NCBI GenBank assembly: GCA_963836405.1
Contig: CAWIJL010000007.1
Coordinates: forward strand, 186,001 to 250,000
Length of the DNA stretch: 64,000 bases
Source of the DNA: CAWIJJ01 sp963836405
GTDB lineage: Bacteria; Acidobacteriota; Terriglobia; Bryobacterales; Bryobacteraceae
Direction of reading: 5' to 3'
Positions within the stretch are counted from its first letter, which is position 1; each line of letters begins with the position of its first letter. Positions 40,362 through 50,211 of this stretch are shown here, one piece after another. The position numbers and the translations under genes are program-made. The notes beneath the pieces were generated by a model, which worked only from the letters and a program-made list of their open reading frames with translations, searched no databases and was not told the origin of the DNA.

Positions 40362-41285
40362 TCAGAAACGATAGTCCACGCCGAATTGCAGGATGCGGGA
40401 CGGGAAGAACGTGGACACGATCGCGCCGAAGTCGCTTGCATTGATGTTCTGGTCCCCGGACCAGAACGTGGCATGGTTCAATATGTTGAACGCGTCGCCC
40501 CGAAACTCGATGGAATGCTTTTCCGACAGCCGGAAATTTTTCATCAGGCTCAAATCCATATTGAATGTCCACGGCCCCGAAAACTGGCGGCGCTGCAACG
40601 TGCCGAGCGACCCCGCGTCCGGATTGTAGAAAACCTGGCCTTGAAATGCCGGCTCGCCATAGACACTCACGCCGGTTGTGTCGTTGGGGTTGATGGCTGT
40701 GGCGGCAACCATCGTCGGCCCGTTGCCGGTCATCTGGAACTTCACCACGTCGGCCAATTCGCTCATAGTCAGGGACGTCCTTGCGGTGTTGTAATAGGAC
40801 CGCGCGTCGCGGTTCAGGGTGGCCAGGCCGGACAGAATGGAGAACGGCGCCCCCGACTGCCAAACCATCGTGCCTCCGAGCGCCCAGTCCCCGATCGCCA
40901 GGTCGAGAATCCTGTTATGCATCGCACCGGTGCGGCCCCACGGAAGGTCGAAAACGCCGTTCGCTTTGATCATGTGATTCAAATCGAAATTGGCGCGCGC
41001 GCGTTCCAGTTTCGGATTGTCGACGTCCAGAAAAGCCTGAAACCGAGTCTGTAAGTCGCCGTCCGCATCGCTGAGCACCTTCGAAAACGTGTAATTGGCA
41101 TCCAGACTCAGGCCGCGGCTGAAGCGGTGCCGCGCCTCCACCTGGAGCGAGTTGTAAGTGGAATGGGAATAGTTCGTAATTACATCGGCGCCGAGAGCGT
41201 ACGGATTCCTGTAGAACTGGACCGGGCCGTTGATGCCGTTGGTCTGATAATAGTTGGCAAGTTCCCCAACCTGCCCTGTCTGCAG
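40362..41285 (-). pseudogene. TonB receptor fragment 3: C-terminal barrel
   Basis: Barrel C terminus downstream of the insertion, from YLQTGQVGELANYY through ARHRFSRGLSLDANYTFSK to the terminal aromatic residue (FGVDYRF). The strands near the end (NMDLSLMKNFRLSEKHSIEF, FRGDAFNILNHATFW) match the usual C-terminal signature of acidobacterial receptors. It cannot be translated from the native start. Confidence 0.8.
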
Positions 41286-41293
41286 ATAATTCA

Positions 41294-42870
41294 GGCTCTA
41301 TAGCAGAATCTGTGGGTAGGATTGGGAAGATTTGCGGGGGAATCGGCGGGAGCGGACCTTCTGCGTCCGACGGGAGTTCCTGCTGAAACCAAAACAAGAA
41401 CTTTCTGAGAAGGAAAGACAAGAAGCATTCTGCGCCCGCCCCTGGTCTGGCGATCAGGACGCGTTAAAAGGAGACGGAACAGAGGCCTGAACTGGCGCTG
41501 GGCGAATAGCTGATCTCCAGCAGCTTGGATTAATCTGCAGTTGAAGAGACCGAGACTCATCGGCCACAGAGGAGATCAGCCATTCAACTACAGGTTAAGA
41601 CCATCTTGAATCAGGTGCAACGATTCGTAGGGTTCGTATACCAAGGGGTCCGCATGCTTGGCGGCCCGGAGGGGCCGCCGTCGATCGAGATCACGGTAGA
41701 GCCACACGCGGGCATACGCAGGCGCTGTTCGCGTTGCCAGAAACCGGCCCCGGGCTATGACTGCTTGCCCCAGCGGCGCTGGCTCTTCGTGCCTTTGTGG
41801 GGGATCGCCACCTATTTTTGCTACGCTCCACGGAGAGTAGAGTGTGCCGAACACGGGGTTGTAGTCGAGCACATTCCGTGGAGCGACGGCAAGCGTCCGG
41901 TGACCTGCGCCATGATGGGATTTTTAGCGCGCTGGGCGCGACGGTTGAGTTGGCGGGAAACGGCGCGAGCGTTCCAGACCAGTTGGGAGGCGGTGTATCG
42001 GTCAGTGGAGTGGTTTGTCGAGTGGGGCTTGGCGCAGCGCCAACTGCACGGTGTCGACTCCATCGGTGTGGACGAAATCCATTGGGGACACGGCTTGAAA
42101 GCAGACAACTTCTTGACGGTGATCTACCAAATCGACGCCGGCTGCCGGCGTTTGCTATGGGTGGGACGCCGGCGTTCGCAGGCAACCCTGCGGCGAGGCC
42201 TGAAGGCATTGGGGCCGGGGGTCGCCGAAGGGCTGCGTTTTGTGTGCAGTGACATGTGGAAGCCTTACTTGAAAGTCATCGCAGCCGAGGCCGGTCAGGC
42301 TTTGCACGTGCTGGACCGATTCCATATCACGAGCCATTTGAATCAGGCGGTAGATCAGGTGCGCCGCGCCGCGCCGAGAGCACGCGCCTGGGAATCAAAA
42401 GCAAGAAAGCAGCGCAGCAGCTCAAGCATTTGCGCTGGCCCCTGCTACGCCGCGGCGGCCGGGTGCGCGGGCGAGCCAGGCAAAAGCTGAATGCCCTGCT
42501 TGCCAGCAAACTGGCCACCGCACGGGCCTGGGACTTAAAGGAGACCTTCTCCCATTTCTGGAAGTACAAATCCGAGATGTGGGCCGGAGCCTTTCTTGAC
42601 TATTGGTGTTTCCGGGCCATGCGGAGCCGTCTGGAACCGATGAAAAAGGTGGCCCGGATGCTGCGCGCCCATGAGCCGCTGATACTGAATTGGTTTCGCG
42701 CCAGAGGAGAAATCTCCAACGGTGCTGTTGAGGGCCTCAACAACAAGATCCGAGTAGTCACCAGACGATCCTACGGCTTTCGCACCTTCAACGCGATGGA
42801 AATTGCCCTTTATCACAACCTGGGGCGGCTCCCGGAACCACAATCCCCCCACAGATTCTGCTGAGGAGGC
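41294..42870 (+). mobile_element. ISL3-family insertion sequence
   Basis: 1577 bp. Imperfect terminal inverted repeats begin GGCTCTATAGCAGAATCTGT on the left and GCCTCCTCAGCAGAATCTGT on the right, sharing AGCAGAATCTGTGGG and continuing to GGATTG. An 8-bp target duplication is seen as ATAATTCA (41286-41293) and AGAATTCA (42871-42878), 7 of 8 identical. Joining the flanks restores the receptor frame GDVLN-YLQTG. The transposase is frameshifted, so the copy is probably immobile on its own, and the diverged duplication suggests an old insertion. Confidence 0.92.
41582..42864 (+). pseudogene. ISL3-family transposase, one frameshift
   Basis: The N-terminal zinc-finger-like region has RRCSRCQKPAPGYDCL and RVECAEHGV, then the HTH (LSWRETARAF), and DDE catalytic blocks VDSIGVDEIHWGHG and VCSDMWKPYLKVIA. 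Near 42361-42376, in a GCGCCGCGCC stretch, the frame changes to IKSKKAAQQLKHLRWPLL, then SRLEPMKKVARMLR and the final E block SNGAVEGLNNKIRVVTRRSYGFR. AGGAG at ~41570 is followed by ATT at 41582 where an ATG would be expected (IQLQVKTILNQV); the next start is TTG at 41606. Either change could silence it. Confidence 0.87.
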
Positions 42871-42878
42871 AGAATTCA

Positions 42879-44550
42879 GAACGTCCCCGCCGCGCAACTC
42901 GCCGCCCGTGGCGAGCAACGGGAAGACTTGCAGCGGCACACTGCCCGGAATGCCCGGATTGAATTGCGGATTGTAGTTTCCCGTCAAAGCGTAAGCAAGG
43001 TCGCCGTTACTCTGCGCGCGGCGAAAGTCGTCGAGGAATCCGTTCTCCTTGATCTGCACCTGGTTGTAATCGAACGCGCGATAGGAGCCGACGGCGTGAT
43101 TGCCTACGTAGCGCGCCTCGAAAACCGTTCCCTTGAAGTCGTGTTGGATACCGAAAGAATACTGCTGAACATATGGCCGTTTCAGATTCGGATCGACGAT
43201 GCCCAGGGTGTTGAACGGGTTCAAGGCGTACTCGTCGGAGACCTTCATCGGCACCTGAAACGACGGCGCGGGAATCGGGCTGAGGCCGGTCGAGAGGCGC
43301 TCATTGATGCCGATGCCGGACGACAGGCCCTGAATCGCCGGATTCGCGAACAGCATGTTCTCTGGCGCCGCCAGTTCCTGGTCGTTGACTCGCGAGATCG
43401 AATAGCCGCCGCGAATGGCGGTGCGGCCATCGCCGAATACGTCCCAGGCGAAGCCGAAATTCGGCGAGAAACTGCTCCAGGAGCGATGGTACCAGGGACG
43501 CCCCACTGCCCCGCCGATCCAGTCCAGCGTGGCGTCGGAAAGCAGCGTGTCCTGAATCGAGCCTTGAACGACCGGCATCAATTCCAGCGCGTCGCGCTCG
43601 TCGCCGATCCCAGGTATCTCCCATTTGAGTCCCAAAGTCAAAGTGAGGCGGCTGGCGATACGCCACTTATCCTGTACGTAAAGCGGATAGTCGCCATAGC
43701 GCAGATGGCGCAGGTAGGGCGCGCCGGGCACATAGCCGGAACTGCGGCTGGTAATGTTGAAGACCTGGCTGTAACCATCCACGAATCCGCCCAGCGTCGC
43801 CAGCAAAGCGTTGGCTGTGGCAATGTCGCTGGTGCCCGCGCCCTGCAGGTTCGCTCGTGTCAGGGCCAGAGGATTGGATGTCATTCCCAGGCTGTAAGTG
43901 GGCACGGTTCCCGCCTCGTCATACGAGCGGACGCGTACTTTCTGGGCGTGAAACCCGAACTGCAGGTAGAGGGCTCCGTGCTGCCAGGCCGCATCGTCGG
44001 AGAACACGTAGGTGTTCGTGGTACGGCCCTGAGTCTGAAATTCGTTTACCGGGTTCGAGAAGATCGTCCCGGTCAGCAGGTACGGGCCGAAATCCTGGAA
44101 ACTATTGAAATAGCCGTAAGTCAAATTGAATCCGGCGCGGAATTCATTAGTCAGCGTACCCGACGGAGTCCATCGCCAGGACGCGGAAATCAGGTGGGCG
44201 TGCGTCGGATTGTAAACCTTGGGAATTGCCGAGAAGTCGTTTTCGGCATCCGGCCGGTCGGAATCCTGCCGGTTCCACAAATACGAACCCGTCAGCACGT
44301 GGCGCGGCGACAGGTTGTAGTCGATCTTGCCGGTAACGTTGTCGCGCGTTTCGTTGTTGCGCTGGTTGAAGCGGTACCCGCTAACATTTCGGCCGTCGCC
44401 GATGTCTCCGTTGTTGATCTTATCCGCCAGCGGCACCTGGTCCAGAAGCTTCTGCATCGTTGGATCGACCCCGCTCAGATTTCTGAGCGCGAGCAGGTTG
44501 ACTTCCCGCGGCGTCGCGCCGTTCAGGTAAGTGAAATACCCGGCGCGGGC
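42879..44550 (-). pseudogene. TonB receptor fragment 2: central barrel
   Basis: Open barrel coding between the frame change and the insertion element, running from AGYFTYLNGATPREV to TGGELRGGDVLN. Barrel-type alternation and family phrases are present (HVLTGSYLWNRQDSD, PYVQQYSFGIQHDF). An internal ATG at 44457 would allow spurious initiation. On the element side the frame runs on into insertion-sequence DNA. Confidence 0.78.
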
Positions 44551-44713
44551 GTGCCGTAAGTACCAGCGTGTCCACCGGGACCTGCTGGCGAGCCCTCACC
44601 GCTTCGTAGTTCGTGTAATAAAAGAGCTTGTCCTTGAGGATCGGTCCCCCGAGCGAGACGCCCAACTGGTTCTGGTTCAGCCGCGGCCTTTCCGTGCCGG
44701 ATCGATTGTTGAA

Positions 44714-45487
44714 TCAGTCGTTGGCGGAAAAGAAACTGTTGCGGTTATACCAGAGCCCTTCGCCATGCACCTGGTTCGTGCCCGAAGGCGTGGAGAAGGC
44801 GGTCTCGGTCGCGCCGCCGTAAGAGGCGGAACTGGCGTTGGACGAGACCAGCGTCATCTGGCGAGCCTGGCCCAGCAGCAGTTTGTTCGGCGTGTAATCC
44901 AGGGCATTATCGCGCAGGTAATTGTCCTGAATATTGATGCCGTCGAGCGTGACCGAAGAGTACGAAGTGCGCAGTCCGTCGATCACGGTCAACGAGTTGC
45001 CGTTGTACACGACGCCGGGTTGCGTTTGCAGCACCCCGAGCGGGTCCCGGTCCAGAATAGGCAGCCGCCGGATTTCGGATGTGCCGATGGTGCCCGAAAT
45101 CTCGGAATTGGCCGTCTCCACACCCGCGGTGTCCGCTGTGACCTCCACCGTTTGCGCAACCACCGGCAATTGCAGCTTGATGCCGGGAACCGAGGTCTCG
45201 CGCGCGGCATCCACAACCAGCCTGCGAAGCGTCGTTTTCATGAAGCCCGTCGCGACCACGATCAGGTCGTAGTCGGCCGGCCGCACCGCGATGAAATGGT
45301 AGGCTCCATCGGTGGAAGTCTGGGAGGTCAGCAGCGGCTTGGCGCCTCCCGCCAGGTAGAGTTCCACGGTAGCGCCGGGTACGGGTGCGCCCGAAGCGTC
45401 TACCACTGTTCCGGTCACTCGCCCGGAGAACTGCCCGCTCAGCGGCAGCACCAGGAGCGTAGCGGCAACCAGCATCCTGAACATCAT
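44714..45487 (-). pseudogene. TonB receptor fragment 1: signal peptide, regulatory-like domain, plug
   Basis: The only intact open segment with the native start: ATG at 45487, 257 codons to the premature TGA. It contains the signal peptide (MLVAATLLVLPLSGQF), the beta-sandwich domain and most of the plug up to SFFSAND. The frame continues undisturbed past the TGA to about 44550, which is why the stop looks like a point mutation rather than a gene end. Confidence 0.8.
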
Positions 45488-45496
45488 TTTGGGGGC

Positions 45497-46411
45497 CTAT
45501 TTGTAATCGTCGAGATTCGGCGAGCAGCACGGAGTCTCAACCGGCTTCCGCACCATCATCTCCGTCCGGGTGAAGTTCTTGTCGTAGAGTTGCAGCAGCC
45601 AGCGGCCGTCGCGCGCGATGGCCGGTTCGCGCGGCGGCTTGTACCCTCGTTCCATCACGGTCTTGTACACATGTTGAATGTCGTCAGTCGCCAGCGCGTA
45701 GTGGTTCAGCACGCCCAGTTGCTGGGGCGTCGGCTGCGTCTCGCGCACCATGTATTCGATCCAGTCGTACCCGTCCGGAACCATCATCGAGATCCACTCG
45801 AAACGGTCGTCCCTGGGCCCGCCCTTCCATTGCAAACGGAAGCCGAGGATGTCCTTGTAAAAGCGGTCCGACTTCGCCGGATCCACCACCCGCACGCCGA
45901 CATGGATCATCTTGTCCGATACCCGGTTGGGCGAAAGAAACTTGCCGAAGTTGCGGCTGTGGATGGAGCCCGGCATGTACTGAACGAACTGCACGGAGTG
46001 GCCGTCCGGATCCTTCACCGTGAAACTGCGGTTTCCGTTTAAGTCGGCGCCCACGGTGGCGGGGACCTGAACGCCTCTTTCGGCCAGGTAGTCGCGCAGT
46101 TTGCGCGCGTCGCTGGTCTCGAAACCGATGCGGATCAAACGGTCTTCCGCCGGATCGGCAAGCGTGGGGGAGACTTCCACATACTGCCGGTCGTTGACTT
46201 TGAAACAGGCCAGCTCACCTTTGACTTCCGGGTCCCTGGTGGAGAAGGCTTCCGCCATGCCGGCCACGCCCGAATAAAATCCGCGGGCCTCTTCGAGGTT
46301 GTCCACTTTCACCGCGATATTCGCGATACCCGTGATGCGGGGCCGTTCCGCCGCATGGACCGCCACAACCAGCAGCGCGCCCAGCCAAACCGATCTTCCA
46401 AGTGAAAACAT
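45497..46411 (-). CDS. Secreted two-module VOC-family protein
   Basis: A 304-aa protein. The ATG at 46411 is preceded by GGAGGGG and gives a signal peptide (MFSLGRSVWLGALLVVAVHA). Two vicinal-oxygen-chelate modules follow: module 1 (GIANIAVKVDNLEEARGFY to VKDPDGHSVQFVQY) and module 2 (MIHVGVRVVDPAKSDRFY to LYDKNFTRTEMMVRK). Paired modules of this type occur in extradiol dioxygenases and glyoxalases, but export is unusual for those. It ends 10 bp before the TonB receptor start, so it was probably cotranscribed with the now broken receptor. Confidence 0.88.
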   Translation of the reverse strand: MFSLGRSVWLGALLVVAVHAAERPRITGIANIAVKVDNLEEARGFYSGVAGMAEAFSTRDPEVKGELACFKVNDRQYVEVSPTLADPAEDRLIRIGFETSDARKLRDYLAERGVQVPATVGADLNGNRSFTVKDPDGHSVQFVQYMPGSIHSRNFGKFLSPNRVSDKMIHVGVRVVDPAKSDRFYKDILGFRLQWKGGPRDDRFEWISMMVPDGYDWIEYMVRETQPTPQQLGVLNHYALATDDIQHVYKTVMERGYKPPREPAIARDGRWLLQLYDKNFTRTEMMVRKPVETPCCSPNLDDYK

Positions 46412-46613
46412 CGGGTATCCCCTCCAACATTGTTGCCAAGCCGAATTAATGAGGCCATCATACCAGGAGCCGTGGGCCGACGGCGGTTCGCCGTGGCGCC
46501 GATCGGCCTTTCGTCGATTGAGCTCCGCGAAGAAGAGCATGGCGGACGCGGTTACCTGCCGTTCTTCCTCGCTACGCGCGCCCGGGAATACTCGGGCCGC
46601 CCCGCGATGTAAG

Positions 46614-48800
46614 TCAATTACCCGGATGGTATTCGCGTTCGGTGTGCCCTTTGAGTTGCGCGGGGTAAAAATAGACGTCGCGCAAATCTCCGGTGCTGTA
46701 GCGGCGCGCCTGGTCGTTGAAATGGGGCGAAGATGGATGCCCGCTCTCTCCGCCCGCGGTGACTGCGCGCGCCTTCACCGTTTTTCCGAATTCAACCACC
46801 GCGACGAAACTGTTGCCGCTCGTTCCATACCACTTCTTCGTGCCCGGATACGGGCGCGCCCCGAACGACGCCAGAGACCCCCAGACGGCTGAGGTGAAGC
46901 CCACCGGAATGCTGGGTCCGTCGTCGCGAAACGGTTGAACGATATCTCCGGTTAGGCGCTGAAAGCGATTGATGTCGCCCCAGGACGTCTTCCACGTGCC
47001 GAAATCGGACTGAAGACGGTCGGACGCCTCCGCCAGCGACTGCAGCAAAGCCGCGGCAGGCGCCTTTTCTCCCAGGTAGTCTTCCACCGAAAGGACGGCC
47101 GACCGGGCATCGCCCGCGACCCGGCGTCGCACGTCCTCGCCCCAGAATACGGCCAGCGAGGTGGGCACCGAATCTACAGCCCAGCGATGGTCCCATTTCC
47201 GCAGCGCCGCGATCTGCTCCGCCAACCCGGCCTTCACGGGATCGGCGGCAGGAGCCGCGTCCCACGCTTTCAGCAGCGCCGGCAGCGGCTTGTCGAACCA
47301 GGTGAGGTACGAATCGTAGGCCGCCGCGATCAGCGAGTCGACCGTGAAGCCGGTCTTACCCTCCAGCACGCGGATCGCATGCAGGCCGCGCGCCGATTCG
47401 CCGCCCGTCTCCACATAAGCCGGATAGTCCTGCCTGCGAGGACTCGATGCCCCGGCGGCCGACCATGGCCAGTTGTTGGAGTTGTACAGCCAGCCGGTTT
47501 TCGGATTGAGCAGTTGCGGAATCTCGTCCACCGAAAGCAGTCCCTCCCATTCGGTGGCCGGATCGCTTCCGTCCACCGGCCGCGTCCAATCGAATTTCGT
47601 GTTGCGCCGCGGAATGAAATCGCCGTGGAAGTAAGCGATGTTGCCGTCAGCATCGGCGAAGATCGTGTTGTTGGACGAGTTCGCAAGCAGGTCCATGGTC
47701 TTCCGGAATTCTTTGTAATTCTTCGCCTTCGTGCGCAGGTAGGACTGTTCCAGCGCTTTGATGGGCTCCTGCATCAGGCGCACCGCCACCCACTTTCCGT
47801 TGGCCTCGCGAACGATCGGACCGTGATGCGTGCGATACACGGTGAACTTCTTTTCGGCCATTCCTCGATCGGTCTTGTACGGCACGCGGATTTCCGACAC
47901 GATCGTCGGACGCTGCCCGGAACCGTACTTATAGAAGTAGCGGTCGCCCCGCTTCTCCACCGTCTCCAGGTATTCGTCGATCGCATCCACACCGCTCGAC
48001 GTGTGCATCCAGCCGGCACGGTCGTTGAAGCCCTGGTAGATGAAAAACTGCCCCCACGTGGCGGCGCCGTAGGCGTTCACCCCTTCGTCGCTCGACATCT
48101 GCAATTCCGAGCGGAAGAAGAAGGAAGTGTGCGGATTGATCAGCAGCAGGGCGTTGTGCGAGGCCGTGTTCGCCGGGCCGACAGCGATGCCGTTCGAACC
48201 CCTCGGCTCCGGCGCCGGGCCCTCTGCGGGTGCGGCGTATGCCGCCGCGGTTTTGCCGTAAAACTGCTGAAGCTGGTTGAGATTCACCCGCTCGATATCG
48301 CCGCCGATGGATCCTTCCGTGAAACTCAGCGCCATCCACGGCTCGAACCGTTGGATCACTCGCGGCTTGACCTCGGGGTGTTTGGCCAGATAGTAATTCA
48401 GCCCGTCGGCAAAAGCGTTCATCAGGCGTTGCAGCCATGCCGGGCTGGCCGCATAGTCCTTCTTCAGCGCCTCCGGATCGATGAACAGTTTCATGCGCAG
48501 ATCCTGAATCGCCCGCGACTCGCCCTCCGCCTCGGCTAGGCGGCCCATGGCATTGATGTAGTTGGTTTCCACGCGGTTGAAATCGTCTTCGGCCTGCGCG
48601 TACACCATTCCGAAAACCGCGTCGGCATCGGTTTTGCCGTGGACGTGGGCGATGCCCCAATCGTCCCGCACGATGTCGATGTTCCGCGCCTGTTGCTCCC
48701 AGCGCGCCGCCTCGCGGTTCTGGAACCCGAAAGAAGCCGCCGCAATCGCCAGAACGAACCCGATCGTTTTGAACCAACCGCTGTTCCGCATGAAGGTCAC
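46614..48800 (-). CDS. Penicillin acylase-family amidohydrolase
   Basis: A 728-aa secreted Ntn hydrolase that should self-cleave into alpha and beta chains. The signal or anchor is WFKTIGFVLAIAAASFGF. The alpha chain has IDIVRDDWGIAHVHGKTDADA and FGMVYAQAEDDFNR; the nucleophile of the beta chain is Ser201 in RGSNGIAVGP; downstream THHGPIVRE and NSSNNTIFADADGNIAYFH follow. Substrates of this family include acyl-homoserine lactones, beta-lactam side chains and other N-acyl amides; none can be chosen here. The GTG at 48800 (GAGGA in front) overlaps the marR-like stop by 4 bp; ATG at 48791 is an alternative. Confidence 0.92.
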   Translation of the reverse strand: MTFMRNSGWFKTIGFVLAIAAASFGFQNREAARWEQQARNIDIVRDDWGIAHVHGKTDADAVFGMVYAQAEDDFNRVETNYINAMGRLAEAEGESRAIQDLRMKLFIDPEALKKDYAASPAWLQRLMNAFADGLNYYLAKHPEVKPRVIQRFEPWMALSFTEGSIGGDIERVNLNQLQQFYGKTAAAYAAPAEGPAPEPRGSNGIAVGPANTASHNALLLINPHTSFFFRSELQMSSDEGVNAYGAATWGQFFIYQGFNDRAGWMHTSSGVDAIDEYLETVEKRGDRYFYKYGSGQRPTIVSEIRVPYKTDRGMAEKKFTVYRTHHGPIVREANGKWVAVRLMQEPIKALEQSYLRTKAKNYKEFRKTMDLLANSSNNTIFADADGNIAYFHGDFIPRRNTKFDWTRPVDGSDPATEWEGLLSVDEIPQLLNPKTGWLYNSNNWPWSAAGASSPRRQDYPAYVETGGESARGLHAIRVLEGKTGFTVDSLIAAAYDSYLTWFDKPLPALLKAWDAAPAADPVKAGLAEQIAALRKWDHRWAVDSVPTSLAVFWGEDVRRRVAGDARSAVLSVEDYLGEKAPAAALLQSLAEASDRLQSDFGTWKTSWGDINRFQRLTGDIVQPFRDDGPSIPVGFTSAVWGSLASFGARPYPGTKKWYGTSGNSFVAVVEFGKTVKARAVTAGGESGHPSSPHFNDQARRYSTGDLRDVYFYPAQLKGHTEREYHPGN

Positions 48801-49264
48801 CGTTCCTCGATTCTAGCCCGCGGCGCGCATTCGCCGAGACGCGCTGCCGCGCCCCGCCCCAACTTCCTTAGCAGCGCCGCGGCCATGTCCCGCTCCTCCG
48901 GCGAAAGAGCTTCCACCGCCTGCTCCATGGCTTTGGCATGCTCGGCGAAGGCACAGGAGATGAGCTTCTTTCCCGTCCCGGTCAGGTGCACGATCCGCGA
49001 CCTTCGATCGGCCGGATCGTCCCGGCGCTCCACCATCCCCTTCCGTTCGAGCCGGTCGACCGCCGCCGTGATGGAACCGCTCGTCAGCCCCACTTTGCTG
49101 CCGATCGTGTTCACCGGCGTCGGGCCTTTATGCAGCAGCAGTTCGAGCACCGCGAAGTCGCTGAAGCCGAGGCCCAGCCTCTGAATGTCGCGCAGGGCGT
49201 GCCCGTACATGGCCTCATACGCCTTCCACAGAATCAGCCACAAGTGCACGCCGCTGGTTGGCAT
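48797..49264 (-). CDS. MarR-family transcriptional regulator
   Basis: A 155-aa winged-helix regulator. The DNA-binding part reads LGFSDFAVLELLLHKGPTPVN, TIGSKVGLTSGSITAAVDRLERKGMVER, and the wing DDPADRRSRIVHLTGTGK (cited here as RRDDPADRRSRIVHL). The N- and C-terminal helices form the dimer interface. It is divergent from the pirin gene across a 61-bp spacer with a perfect palindrome, and coupled to the acylase downstream, so it probably represses itself, the acylase and pirin in response to a small ligand. Confidence 0.94.
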   Translation of the reverse strand: MPTSGVHLWLILWKAYEAMYGHALRDIQRLGLGFSDFAVLELLLHKGPTPVNTIGSKVGLTSGSITAAVDRLERKGMVERRDDPADRRSRIVHLTGTGKKLISCAFAEHAKAMEQAVEALSPEERDMAAALLRKLGRGAAARLGECAPRARIEER

Positions 49265-49296
49265 CTGGAATCCTTTTTCCCCATACTAGCATCAGA

Positions 49297-49314
49297 TATC
49301 TTGAAGTCAAGATA
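49297..49314. promoter_or_regulatory. Palindromic operator between marR-like and pirin genes
   Basis: TATCTTGA-AG-TCAAGATA: two perfect 8-bp half-sites with a 2-bp centre, in the 61-bp divergent spacer. The size and symmetry match MarR/HosA-type operators, which often read as ATCTTGA/TCAAGAT half-sites. Position relative to both start codons would block both promoters. Binding by the adjacent MarR protein is inferred. Confidence 0.85.
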
Positions 49315-49325
49315 CTTCAGAAGGG

Positions 49326-50207
49326 ATGCTGACTTTTATGACCGAACCAAAATCCAGAGCCGCCGCCAAAGTCTTCACCGCCCCCAGCACTCAGGATGGC
49401 GATGGTGTGGAATTGCGCCGGGCCTTTCCCGGGTCCGAGGCGATGGATCTCGATCCCTTTCTCCTGCTGGACCAGATGGGGCCGATGGACCTGGAGCCCG
49501 GCGCCGCCCGCGGCTTCCCGCCCCATCCGCACCGCGGCTTTGAAACCGTCACCTACCTGCTGAGCGGCGAAATGCAACATCACGATTCGTGGGGCAACCG
49601 CGGCGTCCTGCGCCCGGGCGACGTGCAGTGGATGACGGCGGGCTCCGGGCTCGTGCATTCCGAGCTTCCCGGCGAGTCGCTGGTCAGGGATGGTGGACGC
49701 CTGCAAGGTTATCAGCTCTGGATCAACCTGCCGCGCAAAGACAAGATGATCCCGCCGCGCTATCAGGACACGCTCTCCGAACGCATTCCGGTGGCTGAGT
49801 CCGATTCGGGCGCGGTGAAGGTGAAAGTGATCGCCGGCGAGAGCCTGGGTACTCGCGGCGTTATCGAGACCCGGATTCCGATTTTGTATCTGCACGTCAC
49901 GATGCAGCCAGGCGCGGAGTTCCGCCAGGAGGTGCCCAAATCGCGCAATGCCTTCGCGTACGCGATCGAGGGCCGCGGCCGCTTCGGAGGGTCCGATGCG
50001 GGCTCCAATAGTGTCGTCTTCTTCGATCGCAGCGCGGACGATGTCGCGGTTCAAAACACCGGCGATACTCCTCTCGGTTTCCTGCTGGTGGCGGGCGAGC
50101 CGATCGGTGAACCGGTCGCGCGCTATGGTCCGTTCGTGATGAACTCCAAGGAAGAACTGGTTCAGGCCGTGGATGACTTCCGCGACGGAAAAATGGGCAG
50201 GATCTGA
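49326..50207 (+). CDS. Pirin-family protein
   Basis: A 293-aa bicupin. The N-terminal cupin carries the pirin metal motif PPHPHRGFETVTYLL and later the MTAGSGLVHSE ligands, with QLWINLPRKDKM. The C-terminal cupin holds YLHVTMQPGAEFRQ and AYAIEGRGRFGG and ends with YGPFVMNSKEEL. Bacterial pirins act as quercetinases or as redox-linked regulators. The ATG at 49326 is used; MTEPK at 49338 is an alternative. Divergent from marR across a palindromic operator, a common pairing. Confidence 0.94.
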   Translation: MLTFMTEPKSRAAAKVFTAPSTQDGDGVELRRAFPGSEAMDLDPFLLLDQMGPMDLEPGAARGFPPHPHRGFETVTYLLSGEMQHHDSWGNRGVLRPGDVQWMTAGSGLVHSELPGESLVRDGGRLQGYQLWINLPRKDKMIPPRYQDTLSERIPVAESDSGAVKVKVIAGESLGTRGVIETRIPILYLHVTMQPGAEFRQEVPKSRNAFAYAIEGRGRFGGSDAGSNSVVFFDRSADDVAVQNTGDTPLGFLLVAGEPIGEPVARYGPFVMNSKEELVQAVDDFRDGKMGRI

Positions 50208-50211
50208 ACGG

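Larger units (their letters stand above)
40362..45487 (-). pseudogene. TonB-dependent receptor (carboxypeptidase-regulatory-like N terminus), triply disrupted
   Basis: An outer-membrane receptor of about 1180 residues once the insertion is removed. N to C: signal peptide, carboxypeptidase-regulatory-like beta domain (GRVTGTVVDASGAPVPGATV), plug (RDPLGVLQTQPGVVYNG, VTLDGINIQDN), barrel, and a terminal Phe (ILQFGVDYRF). Three lesions: TGA at 44714-44716 where relatives read Trp (SAND-stop-FNNRSG); a frame change near 44540-44565 (LVLTAR to AGYFTYLNG); and an ISL3-type element at 41294-42870 splitting GDVLN from YLQTGQVGEL. Such Oar/SusC-like receptors import polymers or act in adhesion. It sits 10 bp after a VOC gene. 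Confidence 0.9.

Noticed and set aside
42535..42870. Apparent C terminus of the receptor fragment inside the insertion element
   Set aside because: Reads antisense through the transposase 3' end; it is not receptor sequence and has no family match.
42928..46042. Long plus-strand open frames of 503-543 codons opposite the TonB receptor and VOC genes
   Set aside because: Antisense shadows; the minus strand carries the recognisable receptor and VOC motifs.
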